Assembly: GCA_934481505.1 (NCBI GenBank)
Contig: CAKSPP010000045.1
Location: 1-8,578, forward strand
Length of the DNA stretch: 8,578 nt
Reading direction: 5' to 3'
Source of the DNA: an uncultured Eubacteriales bacterium
Lineage (GTDB): Bacteria; Bacillota; Clostridia; Oscillospirales; UBA644
Part shown: piece after piece, positions 5,789 through 8,578 of the stretch
How positions within the stretch are numbered: position 1 is the stretch's first letter
Layout of the letters: each line of letters opens with the position of its first letter
Notes under the pieces: model-generated
The model's input: the letters and a program-made list of their open reading frames with translations, nothing else
Told to the model about the DNA's origin: nothing
The model's database searches: none
Position numbers and translations under genes: made by a program

Positions 5789-6370
5789 ATGGACAAAAAA
5801 TATACCGTTCTCATTGTTTCTTCATCGGAAAAAAGCACCGATTTCATAAAGAGATCGGGAGCGGACGCCGAAGTTTTCGAAAAACCCGAAACCGCGACGA
5901 CCGCGGCGGAAGCAAAAACAATGCTGTCCGCAAAAAAATTCGACACGGTAATAATAAATGCTCCCCTCGACGACGAATCGGGAACGGAGTTTGCGAAAGC
6001 CGTTACGGCAAATTTCGGAGCCGCGTGTCTTCTTATAGTAAAGAAAGAAGATTACAAGGAAGCTGTCGCCGACGTCGAGCCTTACGGAACCGCCTGCATT
6101 TCAAAACCGATGTCGCGTGAAGCTATTTCGCAGGCTTCGCGTATTCTTATTGCGATGAAGAATATTATAGATAACAGCGGAAAAAAAACCGAAACATTGA
6201 AAACCGAAGTCGCGGAACTTAAAATAGTGGACAGGGCAAAATTCCTTTTAATGGAGAAATTAGGATTAAGCGAAGAGGAAGCTCACAGACACCTCGAAAA
6301 GCAGGCAATGGATCTTTGCATAAGAAAAAGCGACGCCGCAAAAAGAGTAATAATGACCTACGAAATGTAA
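5789..6370 (+). CDS. ANTAR-domain regulator with degenerate receiver domain
   Basis: This is a 193-residue protein with a receiver-like domain (about 1-122), a coiled linker (about 123-148) and a C-terminal ANTAR RNA-binding domain (about 149-193). The ANTAR part shows KFLLMEKLGLSEEEAHRHLE followed by KQAMDLCIRKSDAAKRVI, the usual three-helix pattern. ANTAR proteins bind hexaloop hairpins in nascent RNA and prevent termination. In the receiver, the acidic pair is replaced by serines (VLIVSSSE, 7-14) and the phospho-acceptor position is Asn57 (VIINAPL). The conserved Lys106 (SKP) remains, so classical phosphorylation is unlikely. The start at 5789 is nine bases after AAGGAG; an ATG at 5782 is out of frame. 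The gene is divergent from glnN. ANTAR proteins linked to glutamine synthetase are known in clostridia (NitR), so glnN is the likely target; this is inference. Confidence 0.88.
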   Translation: MDKKYTVLIVSSSEKSTDFIKRSGADAEVFEKPETATTAAEAKTMLSAKKFDTVIINAPLDDESGTEFAKAVTANFGAACLLIVKKEDYKEAVADVEPYGTACISKPMSREAISQASRILIAMKNIIDNSGKKTETLKTEVAELKIVDRAKFLLMEKLGLSEEEAHRHLEKQAMDLCIRKSDAAKRVIMTYEM

Positions 6371-6440
6371 AAGTCAACGCTCGTTTTCCAAAGTGTTGTT
6401 TGTCGCAAAAAAATCAATTTTCATGCTTGTAAATAAAAAC

Positions 6441-6484
6441 AAAGCGGATATTGTAAAGTATTTTTCCTTTACAATATCCGCTTT
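6441..6484 (+). terminator. Bidirectional terminator between ANTAR gene and small membrane protein gene
   Basis: A perfect 18-bp inverted repeat (6441-6458 with 6467-6484) has an 8-base loop. The plus strand exits into TTTAATTATTTTT and the minus strand into TTTGTTTTTATTT. It can terminate both convergent transcripts, the ANTAR gene from the left and the small minus-strand gene from the right. Confidence 0.88.
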
Positions 6485-6497
6485 AATTATTTTTAAT

Positions 6498-6689
6498 TTA
6501 TTTTTCGGGAGTTTTTCCCTGTTTTTCAGCCTTTTTCTTTTTTCCGCTCTCAATGCCTCTCGAAATCAGGCTTGCGACAGAGCTGAACAGAAATGTTGCC
6601 CCCATACCGATAACGACTCCGGTCATTATCGCACCGCGTTTTATCTTTTTTGCGTTGCTGTCTTTTTTATTTGAATTCTTTTCAGACAT
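6498..6689 (-). CDS. Small single-span membrane protein, 63 residues, unknown function
   Basis: I do not recognise this family. The protein begins with a charged, Lys/Asn/Ser-rich segment (1-18). A single hydrophobic, Gly-containing helix (about 19-42) follows, then a Lys-rich tail (44-63). Positive charge flanks the helix on both sides. The ATG at 6689 is supported by GAGGTG six bases upstream; a GTG at 6698 in the same frame lies inside that ribosome binding site and is rejected. A perfect consensus promoter (6717-6745) and a strong terminator at its 3' end make it a convincing independent gene. It is divergent from the Crp/Fnr gene, and their -35 elements are nearly adjacent, so common control is possible. 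Confidence 0.75.
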   Translation of the reverse strand: MSEKNSNKKDSNAKKIKRGAIMTGVVIGMGATFLFSSVASLISRGIESGKKKKAEKQGKTPEK

Positions 6690-6716
6690 AAATATCACCT
6701 CGCTGTTTATATGTGA

Positions 6717-6745
6717 ATTATAGCATTAAGGTTCGGTTTTGTCAA
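6717..6745 (-). promoter_or_regulatory. Consensus promoter of the small membrane protein gene
   Basis: On the minus strand a perfect TTGACA (6745-6740), 17 bp and a perfect TATAAT (6722-6717) are preceded by TGC. The predicted start near 6710 leaves a leader of about 20 nt. Confidence 0.85.
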
Positions 6746-6761
6746 TCTTTGATATTGACAA
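6739..6761. promoter_or_regulatory. Inverted repeat shared by two divergent promoters
   Basis: TTGTCAAT (6739-6746) and ATTGACAA (6754-6761) are perfect 8-bp inverted arms with 7 bp between. Each arm contains the -35 hexamer of one of the two divergent promoters. Six of the eight symmetric positions follow automatically from two back-to-back TTGACA boxes, so a separate operator function is only possible, not shown. Confidence 0.5.
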
Positions 6762-6783
6762 CCGTGCGGCAAAATGGTAAAAT
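6755..6783 (+). promoter_or_regulatory. Promoter of the Crp/Fnr regulator gene
   Basis: TTGACA (6755-6760), a 17-bp spacer and TAAAAT (6778-6783) point rightwards. A start near 6790 would give an unusually long leader of about 128 nt before the ATG at 6918. Confidence 0.7.
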
Positions 6784-6789
6784 TAAAGA

Positions 6790-6917
6790 AAGAAATTTCG
6801 CACCGGGCGAATTTTCATCTTTTATCGCACGAAATAAGCGATTATTTTTACATTAAACATATAAATATATAGAAACCGGAAGCTTTTATTTTATAAAAAA
6901 GAAAGGAGAAAGATAAA
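6790..6917 (+). other. Long leader of the Crp/Fnr gene with two small hairpins
   Basis: The leader is AT-rich. TTCGC-ACCGG-GCGAA (6796-6812 region) forms a 5-bp stem, extendable by flanking A/T pairs with one bulge. ATCGC...GCGAT (about 6823-6842) forms a second 5-bp stem followed by TATTTTT. Both share a TCGCAC start. They are too weak to call a terminator or riboswitch. The AAGGAG near the 3' end is the ribosome binding site. Confidence 0.3.
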
Positions 6918-7559
6918 ATGACCGATATTTTTGCAGGTATTTCGGACGACGACAGAAACAGAATGCTCGGTTGTCTTTCCTCTTTCACTAAAAAATACAA
7001 GAAAAACGAGACAGTCGAAGACATGAATTTCGACAGCAGGCTTGCCTGTCTTGTAAGGAGAGGTCGCTGCGTTTTGCAGAAAATCGACAGCTCAGGCAAT
7101 TTAACTATCCCCGAAACCTACGAGCCGAGCGATATTTTCAGCCGAGATCTTCTGTTTTCGGCAGCAAACGGCGACAGCCTTATAGTCACAGCAAAGCAGA
7201 ATTGCGAAGTCACATTCTTCGACGCAAACAAACTTATGCACCCCTGCAACAATATGTGTCCGTGCCATATCCTGTTTATAAACAACCTGATTTCCTCCAT
7301 TCTCGGCAGAGGAGAAAGAATGGCGGCACACGCCGAAATTCTCGGGCAGAAAACGATGAGAGACAAGCTGCTTGCATATTTCACCCGTCTTTCAAAAAGG
7401 CAGCAATCCCTTGAAATTCAGCTTCCCGTTTCCTTTGCGGAAATTGCGGATTATCTTGCGGTAAACCGCAGTGCGATGATGAGGGAAATCAAAAAGATGA
7501 AAGACGAGGGTATTATAGACGCGGACAAAAAGACAATTACACTAAAAAACAGAACATAA
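6918..7559 (+). CDS. Crp/Fnr-family transcriptional regulator
   Basis: This is a 213-residue cytoplasmic DNA-binding regulator. The N-terminal part (about 1-115) is a diverged cNMP-binding-like beta-barrel with LACLVRRGRCVLQKID. A long dimerisation helix follows (about 117-150). The C-terminal winged helix (about 151-213) contains KTMRDKLLAYF and the helix-turn-helix SFAEIADYLAVNRSAMMREI (172-191). The usual cyclic-nucleotide phosphate-binding motif (G-E-x-x-x-R-A-S type) is not evident, so cAMP is probably not the ligand. Three cysteines lie close together at the start of the dimer helix: Cys110, Cys114 and Cys116 (HPCNNMCPCH). Other cysteines are at 19, 44, 51 and 96. They might bind metal, Fe-S or haem, or sense redox, but this is a guess. 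The start is supported by AAGGAG nine bases upstream. Its targets are unknown; the divergent small membrane protein gene is a candidate. Confidence 0.9.
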   Translation: MTDIFAGISDDDRNRMLGCLSSFTKKYKKNETVEDMNFDSRLACLVRRGRCVLQKIDSSGNLTIPETYEPSDIFSRDLLFSAANGDSLIVTAKQNCEVTFFDANKLMHPCNNMCPCHILFINNLISSILGRGERMAAHAEILGQKTMRDKLLAYFTRLSKRQQSLEIQLPVSFAEIADYLAVNRSAMMREIKKMKDEGIIDADKKTITLKNRT

Positions 7560-7587
7560 AAAAACGGTGTCGCCTGACACCGTTTTT
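7560..7587 (+). terminator. Bidirectional terminator between Crp/Fnr and DUF624 genes
   Basis: AAAAACGGTGTC (7560-7571) and GACACCGTTTTT (7576-7587) form a perfect 12-bp stem with a GCCT loop. It starts at the base after the Crp/Fnr stop codon and lies 3 bp past the DUF624 stop codon on the other strand, so it serves both convergent genes. Confidence 0.9.
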
Positions 7588-7590
7588 CTT

Positions 7591-8334
7591 TTATAAAATT
7601 CGTTTATCGCTGAAAATCTGTTCTTCTTCGTTTTCTTCGGGTTTCTTTTCTTCGGGCTTCGCAACATATTTAACGAGTATCGGGAAAGTCAAGAACTGAT
7701 TGACGAGAGTGCAGAAAGAAAACGCGAAAAATAAAATTATTATTATCGAAAGCGGAAAAAGGAAGAAACAAATCGCAATCATTGCCGCCGCGACAAGAGT
7801 CATTACAATGTTTCTGCCGAGAGTGTATCCTCCGAGGATTATGCTGTTCCGAACAAGTTTTTTGAACGGCAAATCAAAGGAAACCATAAGCGGATATATA
7901 TAGAAATTCGCGAAAAGGCAAATAATCGAAACAAAGAAAACGACGACCAACGCGACAGTTCTCAAAAATGAGGAAACCTGCATTTCGTCCGACGACCACA
8001 TGTAAGCCGCAAATGCCGCAGCACCGATAACGGCAAGGTCTATAAAGAAGACCGCCAGTCCCTGTTTGAAATGTTCCTTGCATTTCGCGAAAAAGTCGCC
8101 GAACGGTTCAACGGGTTTTCCCTGCGAGAAATTCCGCATGACATAGGTAAGTCCGGCGGTCGCGGGGCCTATCGTAACAATCGGAAGGCAGCAGAAAACA
8201 TAAAGAGCGTTAAGAACGACTATCTGCCAGAATCTGCCGGCAAAAACCTTGAAAAAGCGGACTATTCCGGGGACTTTCCCCTCGTCCTTTTCAACGCCGG
8301 GACCTTCCTTGGTATTCATTTTGAAAAAACCCAT
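7591..8334 (-). CDS. DUF624 / YesL-family integral membrane protein
   Basis: This 247-residue membrane protein has about five hydrophobic segments (roughly 34-52, 92-113, 124-148, 174-193 and 195-222), a polar N-terminus and an acidic/Lys-rich C-terminal tail (226-247). The motif LPIVTIGPATAGLTYV (50-65) after the first helix is the hallmark of the DUF624 (YesL) family. These proteins are common in Bacillota and often sit near carbohydrate ABC transporters and glycosidases; their molecular function is not known. The ATG at 8334 has AAGGA nine bases upstream. The gap to the upstream partial membrane-protein gene is only 21 bp and holds just this ribosome binding site, so the two are probably cotranscribed. 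The terminator at 7560-7587 ends the unit. Confidence 0.9.
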   Translation of the reverse strand: MGFFKMNTKEGPGVEKDEGKVPGIVRFFKVFAGRFWQIVVLNALYVFCCLPIVTIGPATAGLTYVMRNFSQGKPVEPFGDFFAKCKEHFKQGLAVFFIDLAVIGAAAFAAYMWSSDEMQVSSFLRTVALVVVFFVSIICLFANFYIYPLMVSFDLPFKKLVRNSIILGGYTLGRNIVMTLVAAAMIAICFFLFPLSIIIILFFAFSFCTLVNQFLTFPILVKYVAKPEEKKPEENEEEQIFSDKRIL

Positions 8335-8355
8335 TTTTACACATCCTTAATATTG

Positions 8356-8578
8356 TTAAAGCAGGACAATTACCGTATTTTCGTAAACCACAAGCACAGT
8401 TGAAAGAAAAAACACGAAAACGCTCCCCCAGATATATTCTCTGAAAGTTATCTTTTCCCCCGGCAAAAGCGTCTGTTCTCTTCTTTTCGGAAGCAAAGAA
8501 AGTCTTTGCAGAATATAAAGCGAAAACGAAATCGCTCCGCTCCCCATTTCGGTAAAAATAAAGAAAAGCAGCATTACT
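8356..8578 (-). CDS. Partial membrane protein upstream of DUF624 gene
   Basis: I do not recognise this protein. On the minus strand the frame is open from the right edge of the window to a TAA at 8358-8356. An ATG lies at 8574, but the codon before it (GTA) is also open, and too little sequence remains to see a ribosome binding site, so the fragment is probably the C-terminal end of a longer protein. At least 72 residues are visible: a hydrophobic segment (about 1-23 from the ATG), a basic loop with LPKRREQ, and a second hydrophobic helix near the C-terminus (about 48-72). It lies 21 bp upstream of the DUF624 gene on the same strand and is likely in one operon with it. Confidence 0.55.
   Translation of the reverse strand, partial: VMLLFFIFTEMGSGAISFSLYILQRLSLLPKRREQTLLPGEKITFREYIWGSVFVFFLSTVLVVYENTVIVLL

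Noticed and set aside
6393..6674. 93-residue open frame on the plus strand
   Set aside because: It crosses the perfect bidirectional terminator and runs antisense to the small membrane protein gene, which has its own promoter and ribosome binding site.
8071..8403. 110-residue open frame on the plus strand
   Set aside because: It is antisense to the DUF624 gene and its ribosome binding site, and has no supporting signal.
1..8578. CRISPR array, insertion sequence or prophage remnants
   Set aside because: No regularly spaced long repeats, transposase or integrase motifs, or terminal inverted repeats were found on either strand.

Overview
The window looks like chromosomal DNA of an anaerobic low-to-moderate-GC Clostridia (Bacillota), probably an uncultured gut-type lineage. 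The evidence is a type III glutamine synthetase, an ANTAR-domain antiterminator-like protein, an asparagine T-box, a DUF624 (YesL-type) membrane protein, a clostridial-style Crp/Fnr regulator, strong AAGGAG ribosome binding sites and near-consensus TTGACA/TATAAT promoters. This is inference from gene families; no marker gene fixes the species. I see no phage, insertion sequence or CRISPR signal.

Layout, left to right. A membrane protein cut by the left edge (1-384, +) is followed by a heptad repeat and a strong bidirectional terminator. A tRNA-Leu(CAG) and an endonuclease/exonuclease/phosphatase-fold hydrolase follow on the minus strand. Next comes a minus-strand nitrogen block: asnB under an Asn-specific T-box, preceded by glnN (GSIII). 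Divergent from glnN is a small ANTAR protein with a degenerate receiver domain (5789-6370, +). It ends at a perfect 18-bp terminator shared with a convergent 63-residue membrane protein (6498-6689, -). That small gene is divergent from a Crp/Fnr regulator (6918-7559, +), and their two promoters have abutting -35 elements. The right end holds a minus-strand pair of membrane-protein genes: DUF624 and an upstream partial gene cut by the edge.

How the genes fit together. GlnN makes glutamine from glutamate and ammonia. AsnB uses glutamine as amide donor to make asparagine. Each gene appears to have its own RNA-level control. asnB sits behind a T-box whose specifier (AAC) and acceptor-pairing bulge (UGGC) both fit tRNA-Asn. 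glnN has a consensus promoter followed within a few bases by a strong intrinsic terminator, so its leader looks like an attenuator. The adjacent ANTAR protein, a member of a family that relieves such terminators, is the obvious candidate regulator. Its receiver has lost the phospho-acceptor aspartate and the acidic pocket, which suggests control by something other than phosphorylation. This glnN/ANTAR attenuation unit is the most interesting part of the window. The Crp/Fnr gene with its cysteine cluster and the small membrane protein opposite it are a second candidate regulatory pair, of unknown purpose.
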